Source: Symsagittifera roscoffensis (Eukaryota > Xenacoelomorpha > Acoela > Convolutidae). Taken from it: DNA of 64,000 nt. Numbering within the stretch: position 1 is the first letter of the stretch; each line of letters starts with the position of its first letter. Shown piece by piece: positions 46,401 to 59,272 of this stretch. A program made the position numbers and the translations under genes. The notes beneath the pieces were generated by a model. That model saw only the letters and a list, made by a program, of their open reading frames with translations. It ran no database searches and was not told the origin of the DNA. Where the stretch lies: the NCBI RefSeq assembly GCF_963678635.1, contig NC_087069.1:36933959-36997958 (forward strand), read 5' to 3'.

Positions 46401-49400
46401 CGTAATAAGCTCTCAGTTATTACGTCGGTGCCTTTCCTTGTTGATAAACCATCACATATGTCATATATAATGCCCACGGTCGAGAAAATGTTTTATATCA
46501 AAAAAAGGTCAAGCACGTGAAAAACATACCGAAAATTGTTCGAGCATGGTCGAAAAATACCTCCAGCTTGAAAGAAACATACCTCGAGCCCCTGTCAAAA
46601 TATACCCCGTGAACAGTCGAAATATACCGATCGTCCCGCAGTATGACGAACGAAATCCAGAATCTTTTTTGAAAATCAACCAAACATTTTGCGTTTTTGA
46701 CCAAAATTGAACACAAAATTATTAAAAAAGAAGAAGAAATAAATTCAAAAATTGAACCCTAATAAACCCTAAAAAAACTGAAAAGATAACCTTATTCTAT
46801 ATAAAACCAATTGTTCAATTCTATTTTTCAAATTAACAATGAAATCGCTTGAAAGTAGGAAATGAGGTGATACGTTTTTCATGATTGCTTTGAGTTTTGC
46901 AAACTAGCTACTTGAAATCAACTAGTTTAATCTTAATCACGTTCAGTGCAAAAACGGACATGCAAACACTGGTTGACGTGCTCACTTTGCTTTGGAATGT
47001 ACGCGAACGAAAAAAAAGTAGTCGAGACAGAGTTTTGGGTCGAGCAGAAATTTGAAACATACCTCGAGGATGCTCGAAGCATACCTCGAGGATGCTCAAC
47101 GCTATACTAAACAGGTAGTAACACCAATGATTATAGGTATTGATCAACAAAATGAAAAAACGGGCAGTGTCTCATGCGATTCAACTTGAAGTATGATTGT
47201 TGTCATTTGAGCTTGTATTTTATCTTCAGAACATTTTACAGGGGTAATTCAAGACAACATGCAACTCAATCTAGGAGTCAATTTAAAATTTCTTGCACTT
47301 CGCATCACAAATTTTTGTCCACAAAGAGATATTAAGCAGCTACGGTGAAAGACATATAAAATTTCACAAAGTTTGTTTACAAAACGAGGCGGCAATTCGA
47401 AACTTGACCAAAAAAGCATGAACTACTTTGACAGAAGTGCCAATAATGAGTCGCCGTAATAAGCTCTCAGTTATTACGTCGGTGCTTTTCCTTGTTGATA
47501 AACCATCACATATGTCATATATAATGCGCACGGTCGAGAAAATGTTTTATATCAAAAAATGGTCAAGCACGTTAAAAACATAACAAAAATTGTTCGAGCA
47601 TGGTCGAAAAATACCTCCAGCTTGAAAGAAACATACCTCGAGCCCCTGTCGAAATATACCCCGTGAACAGTCGAAATATACCGATCGTCCCGCGCTATGA
47701 CGAACGAAATTCAGAATCTTTTTTGAAAATCAACCAAACATTTTGCGTTTTTGACCAAAAATGAACACAAAATTATTTAAAAAGAAGAAAAAATGAATTC
47801 AAAAATTGAACCCTAAAAAACCTCAAAAAAATTGAAAAGATAACCTTATTCTATATAAAACCGATTGTTCAAATCTATTATTCAAATTAACAATGAAATC
47901 GCTTGAAAGTAGGAAATGAGGTGATACGTTTTTCATGATTGCTTTGAGTTTTGCAAACTAGCTACTTGAAATCAACTAGTTTAATCTTAATCAAGTTCAG
48001 TGCAAAAACGGACATGCAAACACTGGTTGACTTGCTCACTTTGCTTTGGAATGTACTCGAACGAAAAAAAAAGTAGTCGAGACAGATCTTTGTGTCGAGC
48101 AGAAACTTGAAACATACCTCGAGGATGCTCGAAGCATACCTCGAGGATGCTCAACGCTATACTAAAAAGGTAGTAACACCGATGAATATAGGGATTGATC
48201 AACAAAATGAAAAATCGGGCAGTGTATCAATCGATTCAACTTGAAGTATGATTGTTGTCATTTGAGCTTGTATTTTATCTTCAGAACATTTTACAGGGGT
48301 AATTCAAGAAAACATGCAACTCAATCTAGGAGGCAATTTAAAATTTCTTGCACTTCACATCACAAATTTTTGTCCACAAATGAGACTTAAGCAGCCACGG
48401 TGAAAGACATATAAAATTTCACAAAACTTGTTCACAAAACGAGGCGGCAATTCGAAACTTGACCAAAAAAGCATGAACTACTTTGACAGAAGTGCCAATA
48501 ATGAGTCGCCGTAATAAGCTCTCAGTTATTACGTCGGTCCTTTTCCTTGTGGATAAACCATAATATGTCATTTATGTTGCCCACCACCGAGAACATGTTT
48601 TATATCAAAAAATGGTCAAGCACGTTAAAAACATACCGAAAATTGTTCGAGCTTGGTCGAAAAATACCTCCAGCTTGAAAGAAACATACCTCGAGCCCCT
48701 GTCGCAATATACCCCGTGAACAGTGGAAATATACCAATCGTCCCGCGGTATGACGAACGAATTCCAGAATCTTTTTTGAAAATCAACCAAACATTTTGCG
48801 TTTTTGACCAAAATTGAACACAAAATTTTTAAAAAAGAGGAAAAAATAAATTCAAAAATTGTTTTTTTTTCTACAAAACATTAGTTTTGCAAATAAATCT
48901 AATTATTTCAATCTGATTTAAGAATCATATTGAGATTTTACCTGAAAAGCATAAATTGTAACGTTTAGTTTTGGATAAATCAAGTTAACTGAAAGTCGAA
49001 ACATACCCGAATTTGGTCGATATGGTCGAAACATATCTGGCATTGGTCGAGCAAGGTCCAGCGTATTTTTTTCTCGGTCGAGACAATCAAAATGGGTTCA
49101 GCATACATATCTTGCTTGGGTTGCCCACGGTCGAGAATAGTTTTTTATCGGTCGAGAAATTTGAAACATTCCCGATTTTGGTCGAGACGTTCAAAAAGGT
49201 TCAAATTTTTGTCCAAACAGTCGAAACATGAAGTGAGCACCTCAACCCGAGAGGCTTTTCAATCAAAATTTGATAACAAACTCCGCCCCTGTGAACGTCA
49301 AAAATAGACTTGAAACGATTGTAACGTCTGCGTCTCGATTTTTTTCTTCCTCGGGTCTAGGTGCTCACTTAATTTTTTGACTGTCTCGACCAGAAAGTAT

Positions 49401-49729
49401 ATTTTTTCTACCATGCTAGACAAAAATTCGGTATGTTTTGACAAAACAGATCTCAAAATAACTCAATTCTATACTAAAAAGGTAAAAACACCGATGAATA
49501 TAGGGATTGATCAACAAAATGAAAAATCGGGCAGTGTATCATGCGATTCAAGTTGAAGTATGATTGTTGTCATTTGAGCTTGTATTTTATCTTCAGAACA
49601 TTTTACAGGGGTAATTCAAGAAAACATGCAACTCAATCTAGGAGGCAATTTAAAATATCTTGCACATCACATCACAAATTTTTGTCCACAAATGAGACTT
49701 AAGCAGTCACGGTGAAAGACATATAAAAT

Positions 49730-52160
49730 TTAATTAAATATGTGATTTTTCTTCGTTTCTAAGCTATGAAGCTTTCTTCACGATGAAATTTTTTTTTATT
49801 GTTTGTTTTATATTGATGATTAGATCGGCTTAGTTGTTTTCTTTTACCGCGAGAAATTTTCAACTAATTTGAAGGGAACTATATGAAACTTTTAATTCGT
49901 GGTAAAATTTTTTGTTCAGCTGACTTTCAGAGATTGTCGTCAAGTTTATTATAAGATTTTTGTGTTTGAAAACATATTATCAGTATACGAGGTTGTAATC
50001 AACTATCATTGATTTTTTGCGATTTTCCACATTAATTATAATCAATTGATTTTGATTGTTTTAGTTTTGTTTCTCAAAACCGGTTAATATGTATTATAAA
50101 TTGTTAAAACTTAAAAATAGGCAATTTCTCAACTTTTTTTATTATCTAGTTTTAAAAACTACAAATCATATTGTAATTTAATTGATTTTTTTTTGGTCCG
50201 ACAATTTATAAAATGGGGAGGAACTGAGTATTTGCGTGTGTTTTTGTTTTTCTTTTTGTTTTGAACGTAAAATCTGGTGTACTACAAACAATCAGCGGAA
50301 TCGGTTGAGTGATATATCATAATAAATCTCTTGATTCGATTAACATTACGACGTTTTGGAAATTTTTCTCTGCTGAAAAAAAACTTTGATATTTTTGGCT
50401 AACTTCGATCGAAAAAAGGTGAGCGAGAAGGCTTACGTTGTTGTTCAATCAAAACAATTTACCACAAAAAAAATTCGTATGGGATCCTCTAACAAGGTCC
50501 TCTCAATCTTTCCGATTTTTTCCGAGTTTTAGTCTGATTTCGAGCAAAAGCGAGCAAGATTTATAGAAATATAAGCCATGGAACTTTAGTTTAACTTTAT
50601 GAAGTTGTTTAAAAATAAAAACCACCAATTTCTGTGTTGAATAAAAAACACCCAAAATTCAAAGTAACTTCTGCGAAACAAAATTGAAAAAATGTTTCTT
50701 GAAACTTTTTTTTGAATTTTCTTTTTGTTTCTTTTTCAGTCATTTTTCTACAACCACACCACCCACAAAAACTCAATGAATAGTTTGAAAAAAAATCAAT
50801 GAAAAAAATTTTCTTTCTAATTTTTAGTAAAATGTTTGGAACATTCTGTGCTACTTGCACAGTAACCGGCCATCCATGTTACTTATTGCGGTTTTTTTCA
50901 AGTAAGAAAAATGATTCAGCCTTTTTTAGGATCCAAAGTGCAGTTGAAAGTAATCTAACCTAATCTTTTCTGGAATCAAATGGATTTTTCAAACAAAAAA
51001 GCCAAAGAAAAACATTCAAATCTCAATATTTTTATTTTTAAATGCACTGAACAAAATTAAATATAAGAAAGAGAGAGCTGACACTAAATAGCGAACGCTG
51101 TAAACCATTGAGGATATTAAACTTCATTTTTTCCGAAATAGTATGAAATTCTTCGCGCTATGTTCAATTTGCTTGCCACTCCCCTCCCACCTTTATACCA
51201 AATTAGACAATCCTCCAACCAAGCTCATGTAACCGTGTAGAAAAAAGAGGATTACATATGGGTGACGGGGTAATATTTGAAATTAAAACGCCGCAAAGTA
51301 ATAGCTTAGGCGTCCAAAATAGCTTCCAGCCTTGTATCAAAAAAAAAAGAAAAAATTGGTCTGATAGAAAAGGAGTCTCTTTGATTTGCCATCTCCAAAT
51401 AGATTGACCAAAAGTCGCATCCTACTAAAGAAAAGCTGCCCGAAGTTAAAATGAGACAGTTAGAAAAAAGAGCAAACATAGTACCCTTGGTGTGACGTAT
51501 TTATTTGGGGTCAAATTTGAAATCAGCCCACAAAATTCAGTTGAGCCCACAAATTCTGGTAAAGAAAAAGAGATCAATCTACCTGTCTTTTTAGCCCATT
51601 CATATTTTTTCTTTTGCGCCTTACCCCTTCGTTTTAATTTTCAAAAGAAATCGCCCTCACTTTTCAAGTTAAGTCCATTTTCTACATTTTCGCCTGTTAA
51701 TAATTTTAATTTCCTATTCCATCTCTTATTATAACTTCTTTGTAACTTATTTTTATAACTTCATTTCCCTGAATTCGTTTTCCTGACTTTCCGTTTTGTG
51801 AGAAATTGATCACGTAATTGTTGGTTTTGCACTGCTGATTAAAAATCAAAAGAAAACTGGTGCTAAAACAGTCATTTATTCATACAAAGGTAAGAATAAA
51901 ATTACAAGATCTGTACCATTGATTGAACCAAAGCGAACTGGAAAATCTAATATAAGTAGCTTATAGTATTTCTTACGTTAAAAAAGGGGACCAAAGCGTT
52001 AAAAAATAAAATTATTCCTTTGATAAAAACAAGAAAAACCAACGAGAAAAATTATAAAGCGAAAAAACAGCTACTTATACGTGTATAAGAATATATCACG
52101 ATTGTGTTTTACGTTTTTACGTTTTGGTACTGCGAATACATACTAGTCTTAATAAAAAAA
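49730..52160. other. Non-coding stretch after the satellite
   Basis: No supported gene. A phrase GTGCTACTTGCACAGTAACC near 50848 has diverged copies near 25093 and 56042, a further old dispersed repeat. Confidence 0.5.
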
Positions 52161-52166
52161 GCTGGA

Positions 52167-52466
52167 TTATGTTTTGCTTTTTTGCCGTTTGGCGTTGTTT
52201 TTTATAACGTTGTTATGTATATTGTGATTTTTCCCGTAGGATATGGCGTCTTTTTCTCTGCGTAATTCCTTGTCATGGTTGAGTGAAAGTGAAGCATGTT
52301 CGGCGACTATATTCTGATTATATCTCTGATTGAATACACCTGTGTCAAGAAATACCTTTCTTTTAGGTGACATATCACTAAGCATACGTCTCATAAAGCA
52401 TAAACCATAAACTTTTCCGTGTTGTATGCTTAAAGTACCAATTGTAAATAAGTGTATCGTTTTTGG
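52167..52466 (-). CDS. Possible minus-strand coding stretch, unidentified
   Basis: Open from a stop near 52469: HSHPKTIHLFTIGTLSIQHG, KVYGLCFMRRMLSDMSPKRK, then VFLDTGVFNQRYNQNIVAEH and a Lys/Asn-rich tail ending KRQKSKT. The first in-frame ATG is at 52394. Composition is protein-like and the tail is basic. No domain recognised; could be a terminal exon or chance. Confidence 0.35.
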   Translation of the reverse strand, partial: PKTIHLFTIGTLSIQHGKVYGLCFMRRMLSDMSPKRKVFLDTGVFNQRYNQNIVAEHASLSLNHDKELRREKDAISYGKNHNIHNNVIKNNAKRQKSKT

Positions 52467-52739
52467 ATGGGAATGTCACAGTTTTGATTTGTTCAACGAT
52501 AAGGATCTAAAATCTGGGTGAAAAATTTTCCCACAAAAAAAATCAGCGAAGTGATTAAGTTATCAATAAACTTAACTAAGATAGTAACCTGCGTATTTTA
52601 AATTTTTTATCTTACAAACTGTTAACTTTTTTTGATCACGTGATGTGCTCAAAAGAGTTTTTGACGATAAATGCTATTTTTTTTATTATTTTAAGATGGT
52701 TTCGGATAATCTCTCTTTTTTGCGCTTTCCGATGCTTCT

Positions 52740-52949
52740 TCAGAAACACGCAGTCGTAATGTCAACTGGTTTTCTGTCCCCGTCAACCAGTGTACCAAAT
52801 TCTACTTTTCCCTTTCGCGCGTCATCAATCTTCAATCTTCCTTCAACTCGCATCCGTAGAGAATATTTTGGCACACAGAGAACAAGGGGATCAGTTTTAA
52901 CCATCATCATCCCCATTTTCCACGAGCGGCTACTATACTCAACAAACAA
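52740..52949 (-). CDS. Possible minus-strand coding stretch, unidentified
   Basis: Reads MMMVKTDPLVLCVPKYSLRM, then RVEGRLKIDDARKGKVEFGT and LVDGDRKPVDITTACF, stop. The sequence is protein-like and more GC-rich than the flanks. An AATAAA-containing run follows downstream on the minus strand near 52690. It may belong with the stretch at 52167-52466, but no splice pair joining them was convincing. Confidence 0.35.
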   Translation of the reverse strand: MFVEYSSRSWKMGMMMVKTDPLVLCVPKYSLRMRVEGRLKIDDARKGKVEFGTLVDGDRKPVDITTACF

Positions 52950-52959
52950 TAATTTCTAA

Positions 52960-53900
52960 GCGTGTCCAAAAATAAATATCTCCTCTATATAATTTGCGAT
53001 GATGTGAATTTAGAAAAAAGAAGGAACCACTTCATATATTTCATATTACGTTCCAGTCAATCGCTGATGAAAGCTGGATTTTTATAAGAAAAATCAAGAA
53101 AGGTTAGATTGAACAAGAAAAAAAAATAGAGCAAAATAGAAAAAAACTGGAAAACTGGTCGGAGAACTTACTTCTTTATTAGTATCCAGCGCATTTTCAA
53201 TTTTCCTAGCAGCTCAGAGAACTCTTTTGGCTCTTTGTTCAAATTACCCCCCGGGCTCATTTATTTTTCAACTTAGCCCAATTCCAACTCTGCCCTGCGA
53301 AAAGAGAGGAAATCCCGGTTAGCTTAACTTGTTATTTTTTCTTTTTTATTGTTTTCCATTCACAAACAAACAAATAAACAAACAACCACGTAGCGCAAAT
53401 CCTTCCATCATTTCAGTTTTTCCTTAACCGCTTTTCTAACCTTAGTATTTTGACTTATCCAGAGTAACTTTTTAGACCATCTCTGTTCAACCCAAAGCTT
53501 ATATATAAACTTTGCTCTTAATCCAAACTCTACAAGGCATTATAACTTTTGGAATAAAATAAATAACCCGGGCTTAGTTTACCAACAAACTTTTAGCCCC
53601 TACTGCAACTAGCATTGGAAACAAACAACTGGAAAAAAAAAGATAGATGTATACTCCCCTTCTTATAAGTTAAGAACTTGTTTGGTAATTTGAGTCCCAA
53701 TGCGGTCGAAAAAGAGTGAAATAAAAACGGGCAGGCTTTCTTTTCACGCCACAAATTAACGTCTTGTGCAATTCTATACCTCTTAGCTCTTTTATACTTA
53801 CTTAGCTACTTACTATCTTTCTTATTTCACTCTAATTTCGACTCTGTTTGTTCATCTCAGCTACCTGACCACCACCCCCCCCCCTCTCTTTTTGGCTTGT
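52960..53900. other. Non-coding stretch, possible promoter region
   Basis: No gene seen. A C13-14 run lies near 53872-53885, just before the GC-richer block at 53920-54113. Confidence 0.4.
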
Positions 53901-53929
53901 GACGCTGGGCTGTAATCTAATTCGCATTC

Positions 53930-54113
53930 CCCCTCATTCACTCTTAATCCGGCGGTCTCTCTGGCTCTCGTCTACTGTAACCGGATCTGAGGAGAACCCC
54001 CATCAGGAAAACCCTCGAGACCAGCGAACTGGAGAAGAGGAAATTTAACACTGCAACTGCTGCCGGCTAGAAATATACTCTGGAAGAGATAGCCAGTCAA
54101 AACAGGAACAAAG
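53930..54113 (+). other. Possible 5' non-coding exon
   Basis: A GC-richer patch ends in a good donor (AACAAAG|GTAAATA at 54113/54114). It has no long frame, though TGSEENPHQENPRDQRTGEE is open in one frame. The next downstream plus-strand gene is synaptotagmin, whose ATG exon has a plausible acceptor (TTTTTACCAG at 60868). This would then be its leader exon, with a 6.7-kb intron. Inference only. Confidence 0.25.
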
Positions 54114-54792
54114 GTAAATATCGCATGTCTATTAGAACATATCAGGTTGACCATAAACTCCATTCATATCTTTGTAATCCATGATTTAGGCCATAGATAC
54201 CATAAATTTAAAAAAAAACTGTTTTATTTTTAAATTTTTTAAAATAAAGCTGGACTTTTTTGCAAATGTTTCAGAGCTACTTTTAGAATGTGGAATTTAT
54301 TTTCATGAAATAGAACAAAATAGACCACTCATCTGAGGAATAATTTCTGTTAATCACGCCATTTGCTGAAAATTTTTCGAATGGAGGTTGATTCTGATAA
54401 ACTTTACAGGACTGGTAGTGTAAAACTTCGCTAATTGCTCTTTCTTGGCGTTTTCTTAGCTTTTTTAATTTAATATCATTTTTTTTACGAATCACTACTG
54501 AGATTGCTTCCTTATGAATTTTTAATCGACTCCAATGAATGGTCCTGCAAAAAAAGCGGTTTTGCAAAAAAATTCTAGTTGCTACGCAATGTCAATAACA
54601 TCCAGTAGAAAAAAGTTATATCAATTTTTCAATTATTAATCAATAAAACTATTTCTAAACAAATTTCTGGGTAAAATGTGCTTTCAAAGTCATGATAAAA
54701 CAAATTATAAAACCTCTCAAACTTATTGTAACTCATGTATGTATGAAGGTTATACGACGTTTCAGATAGTAGCTAAATTAATCAGAACAGAG

Positions 54793-55206
54793 CAGTGCTC
54801 AGATCAGGAGCCTATATAAGTTGTTCTCGTGGGGGCGGTTTTTTAAAAAAAATCTTCGAAAAGTTTTCGACCTTTTTTTAGGTTGATCAAATGCATTTTT
54901 GAGCTCATTTTTGCCCACATTTCCGCTTTTTTGCCCACATTTCCTGCGACGCAGGCAGATTTTTGAAAAACAGGCCAAAAAGGCCGCTTTTGGGCGTTTT
55001 TTTGGAAAATGTTGACCAAAAATTGCTTTTCTTCGGCGCGCGCTCCCCTTCAAAGTTCGTATATATTGGCACCAAAGGCGCCTTTAAAAAACTGTTAGCT
55101 CGTTCGTTCAAAATGGATATCCAAGGGGGGACCCTCTGGTTGGTGAGGGGGTCGAACCCCTAAAGGAAAAGGGGCGTCGTCTGCCCCTCCCTTAAATCCA
55201 ACCCTG
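54793..55206 (+). mobile_element. hAT-type MITE copy
   Basis: Begins CAGTGCTCAGATCAGGAG and ends AAATCCAACCCTG. It contains GGCGCGCGCTCCCC, CACCAAAGGCGCC and the 3' segment GGTCGAACCCCTAAAGG. The flanking 8-mers do not match. Confidence 0.75.
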
Positions 55207-58062
55207 ATTTGGATGGTAGCTAAAATAATCACTACGAAATAATATTCAGATGGTAGCTAACTTTATTAATTTACCAAAACTGCTTCATATTGTTAAGTAA
55301 GATATTACTGATATTACAATCATCTGATATTACATGGAAAATTTTTTAATGAATTGGTCTTACTCAAACGCATGAGCTAAGAATAAATGGTTACCTGATG
55401 CCTAAGGCTTGTTTTCAGCAAAACCTGATTTCAGCAGTTGGTTATTGGTTGAATCAACAAACCATTTTTTATGCAATTGCCTCAAGTCTTTTTTTAATAA
55501 ACAATAGGCTAAACTGGGCGTCTTTGTGCAATTTGTTCATGTTACAGAAAAATGATTTAGTGTGTAAGGGGCCTTTGATTCATTTAGCTCGCCTTTAAAC
55601 AAAATCAGTAAGTACCTGTTTTTGCATAAAACTGAGTGAAAAAGTTCTAAGAAAAGTATGACAACAGTTGCAAAAATTTGAACCTAACCTTTCTACAAAG
55701 TTTTCGCTGCGTTTTTTCACCTTAAAATAAGTTACAATTTGGCTCAGATGCTCATAACTGGCTTGTTAATAATACAGATTCGAAGAAAAAAATCCTAACA
55801 AGCGGTCATCCTAACAAATGAGCACTTGAATTAATACACAGAGGAGCTCCAAAAGGGGACACAAGTTATGCTTGAAAGATAACTAAAACTTTATGTCATC
55901 TAACGTTTGAAAAAAGTAGCCATTTAATTGAAGAACATATTTTCGAATTTTTTTAAATCAAATGCAGAGACCAGATTCATATTTACGATTATAGGAAAAA
56001 CTTATCCTTTTTGCTTCGTTTTCAGTATGAGGTAAAATCTTGTGCTACTTACACACAATAACATAATATAAACATTTTTCGAAGTTTTTCTGTATGCGTC
56101 CAGCTTGAAATCAATGCAAAAAGCAATCATGATCCAGAAAATGCTATAAAAAAAATAAACAATAGCTTGTTATTTTCTTTTATTATTAAATATTTTCATT
56201 GGACAACGACTTACAATTTTGAAATCATTCTGAATTTCAAGATAGATTAATTCAAAATAGTGCTCTTAGGTTTGGCGTTCACTTTTTAGCCAGTGTTTTA
56301 CTTTTTTTGCTCTTAAAAATTGCACGACAGATGATGCTTGAAAAAAAAATAGTTTGACTAGCGGCCTTGATTTTTTTTCCAAATTAGGCATCTATATGAA
56401 AAAGCGCAGCCATTTTGCACAGCTAAAATGACAGTTTTGAAAAAAAAATTAAAACTTGGTTTTAATTTCAGCGCCATTTCACTTCTTAAGGCTAGCATTA
56501 AATCAAAATTAAAAAAAAATTGTCTAATAATTTTTAAAATTTATTGACGGAATTATCATGAAAAGAAACTCTATGTGCGGAACATGAAAAGTTTTTTTCT
56601 CCACTTAATTTTTGTGGAAAAAACACTTCAAATTGTCTTTGAACAATTATCATATTCTACCGCTGAATCATTGAATTAATTTGTAGTAAACCTGGAAATC
56701 ATGTTTTTTTTTCGCATTGGAGGTAACGTTGAAAGGAAACGTCTAAATCTACATTTTTTCAGTATTGCGACAGCTCATTGTTTTGTTCAATTAATCAAAA
56801 GCGGTTTGTTTATTCACAGCACAGGTGCATTTAAGAAAAAATCGAAACAATTTTCAGAAACATGAATAGTTGGTCGCTGTACATGGCAAGATCTGACGGC
56901 TGCTAGGTTTGCAAAAACAAATTGTTAAAAGAAAGAAAGCAAATCAGCTTTTCAATTTTTAAGAGTCAAAAAACGTAGTGTAGACTCTTAAATAGGTTGC
57001 GGTGCGTTTTTTTGTATTTTTGGAAGTCTTTAATTTTGTTCCAGCTCAAAATTATTTTTTCGCGATTTGAATTTTGATTTTTTTTGAAAAGCAATTATTT
57101 TTAGTGTAAAGAAGAACGGCAAAATCCACTATCGAATAACAAAAACGTTTAGGTCACAGAAAACGTGCTCAAAAGCTAGTTTCGAAAGTGGAGTATAATT
57201 TTCAGATTTTCCAGCAACATGAAATTACTATTGGTCCAGTTTTTTCAAAATGGGTTATTTTTAGCAAAAAAAATCATAATTTCTTCTAGAAACAGGAAAA
57301 TCTACTTTTTTCTAAATAAAAAGTCAAAAAACAATTTTTTTTGTTCACTTGCTTTCCTTGATTTTTTTCCAACTGTATGTTATCTACGTTTTTGAATTTC
57401 TTTTGTTTCTTTTGCTAGACGCAAGGCAACGGATTTAATTCAGAGCTAAGAACGTTTATTAAAAAATTCTATTAAAATAGTTTCAACTAAGAAAACTAAA
57501 ACCCTTCTTAAGTTTTCTGATGAAAAAAGAAACGTTGACTTTGAACTTCCTTTTCAAAGTTGCAAACCAATTTTTTTATTAATCAGAAAAATTTAAGGAC
57601 GTTTCTATGTATCCATTGACAGCCAAATAAAATACTTTAAAATAAAATTTGTACCAAGTTTATCTCTTTTTTGATTGCGTATCTAAGTTTGAGTTCAAAA
57701 AACAAGAGGCTAAAATCAACACAAATACAACTTTCATTCACTACCCATGGTCGAAAAAAAAACTAAATTATTCAACTTTCAATGCAATTGAAATTTCTTT
57801 CAATTCTAATTATCTTTAAAAAAATCTGATATATGTTAGTAAAACCTAGTTGTGGAAAAAACGTTTTTTTTTGATTTTGCCATAATGTACCAACTTTTTT
57901 GCCATGCCGTAAAGTAGCTGGCAAAAAAGAAAAATTATTCTTCGGGACTGTTCACTATCTCATATTTTTAACGGAAAAAACAATGCTCTCAAAAATGATG
58001 CGTAACAAAACTTTAAGTCGGCCTTTGGTTAAATAATTGTCATGATTCATCGTTGTCTTAGT
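55207..58062. other. Non-coding AT-rich stretch
   Basis: Many A and T runs, no supported gene, RNA or clear repeat. Confidence 0.5.
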
Positions 58063-58417
58063 CAGTAGTGGATCTAGGATTTTCTCGAGGGGGAAGATGG
58101 TAGATTTTTATTTTTTTGGATATATATTTTACTCCCAAAACAGTATAAGACCCTATTTGGACCAAACATTTTGCGCTGCATCAAAATTTTGAAAAAAGTC
58201 ATAATTGCCGTTCTGGGGCATTTTCTGGGAAATTTTAACCAAACAAATGCGTTGTTTGGAGCGCACTCCCTTTCAAAATTAAATCATAATAGAGCTTAAG
58301 GCGCCTTTAGAAAAAAAATGGGTGTGTTGGACTGAAACAGATGTCATAATATTAACACAAGGATGGAACTTTGGTTGGTGGGGGTCGAATCCCTGAAACA
58401 CCCTAAATCTGCCTCTG
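58063..58417 (+). mobile_element. hAT-type MITE with 8-bp target duplication
   Basis: 355 bp from CAGTAGTGGATCTAGG to CCCTAAATCTGCCTCTG, imperfect terminal inverted repeats. Flanks are GTCTTAGT (58055-58062) and GTCTAAGT (58418-58425), an 8-bp target duplication with one change. CAG..CTG ends plus 8-bp duplication are the hAT-superfamily signature. It carries no open frame, so it is non-autonomous. Confidence 0.85.
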
Positions 58418-58548
58418 GTCTAAGTTTTGCAGAGAGTGGAGATACTCAACACCACGTCATCGAATAATGAGTATCTACACCCTAATAATACCGAAAAACC
58501 CTTTTAACTCGATGGTTCTCTGTAAGATCAAAAAATTAGATACAAAAA

Positions 58549-58550
<2 letters not shown>

Positions 58551-58609
<59 letters not shown>
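58551..58609. repeat. (AT)n microsatellite, about 29 units
   Basis: Uninterrupted AT dinucleotide repeat of nearly 60 bp. Confidence 0.95.
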
Positions 58610-58612
<3 letters not shown>

Positions 58613-59272
58613 ACTAAATTATTTCTTCAAATTTTTTCACATTCGTTTTTTAGGATTTTTCAAGTTGCAGAGCCGGTGAAGGACTAAATAAAGATTCAGA
58701 AGGATGTGTTTTGGAAGCTTGGTTGACAGATTTTTGCTCTATTTGCTCGTTTCACTGACACAAAATTGGAACAAAATTGGAAAAATGTAGTGATAAGTGA
58801 CTTGATTTGATCACAATCAACTTTTTTAGCAGAACCTTGAGGAAAAAAAACGAAATTGAAATTCAAAAATTTGAACTCCCAGCGCCTTACCAAAACTTAC
58901 AATGTTTTCAAGAGAAGACAGTCGCAACGCAACTATCCATTTTTCTAAGACTAAAAACCTCATTGTACAATTATAACTTTCCTACTCACTCAAATAAATA
59001 CAATTGATTGAAAAAAAAACTTTTAAAAGTGAATTGGTTCTTACGACAAATTTGTCAATTGGTAGAAAAGGACGTTTTCATTTAGTAATTTTAAATAGAA
59101 GCACTTTATACTCCCAGGTCAGTTTTTGTCAGTTTCAAAGAAAAACCGCTGTTCAGCATTCAGTTTTGCAGAAACTCTAACCGTTTTGTTTTGACGCAGA
59201 TTTTTCTGATTTTCATGTCACGGATCGAACTCTAACATAGGTTCTTCACATGTTGCACCTTTGATTTTCAAA

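Larger units (their letters stand above)
41238..49729 (+). repeat. 8.5-kb modular satellite array
   Basis: Seven full units plus a 98-bp stub, taking CTCAATCTAGG as unit start: 41238, 42296, 43608, 44894, 46211, 47265, 48320, 49632. Each unit has a shared core (CACTTCACATC, CATGAACTACTTTGACAGAA, CAGCTTGAAAGAAACATACC, GACGAACGAA) and then one of two cassettes before a shared end (CTATACTAAAAAGGTAGTAA). Units 1, 5, 6 carry cassette A (about 1054-1058 bp in total); units 2, 3, 4, 7 carry cassette B (about 1286-1317 bp). Short words of the type GTCGAAACATACC recur many times within units. Units are highly similar. No conserved protein frame spans them. Confidence 0.95.

Noticed and set aside
41465-49307. 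Recurring 60-90-codon frames on both strands
   Set aside because: They follow the satellite units, shift between copies and end at different points.
41238-49729. CRISPR-like repeat-spacer array
   Set aside because: Units are over 1 kb, with no short repeat of constant length and no variable spacers; this is eukaryotic DNA.
52645-52959. 104-codon plus-strand frame
   Set aside because: The opposite strand has the more protein-like sequence, and this frame has no plausible splice sites or similarity.
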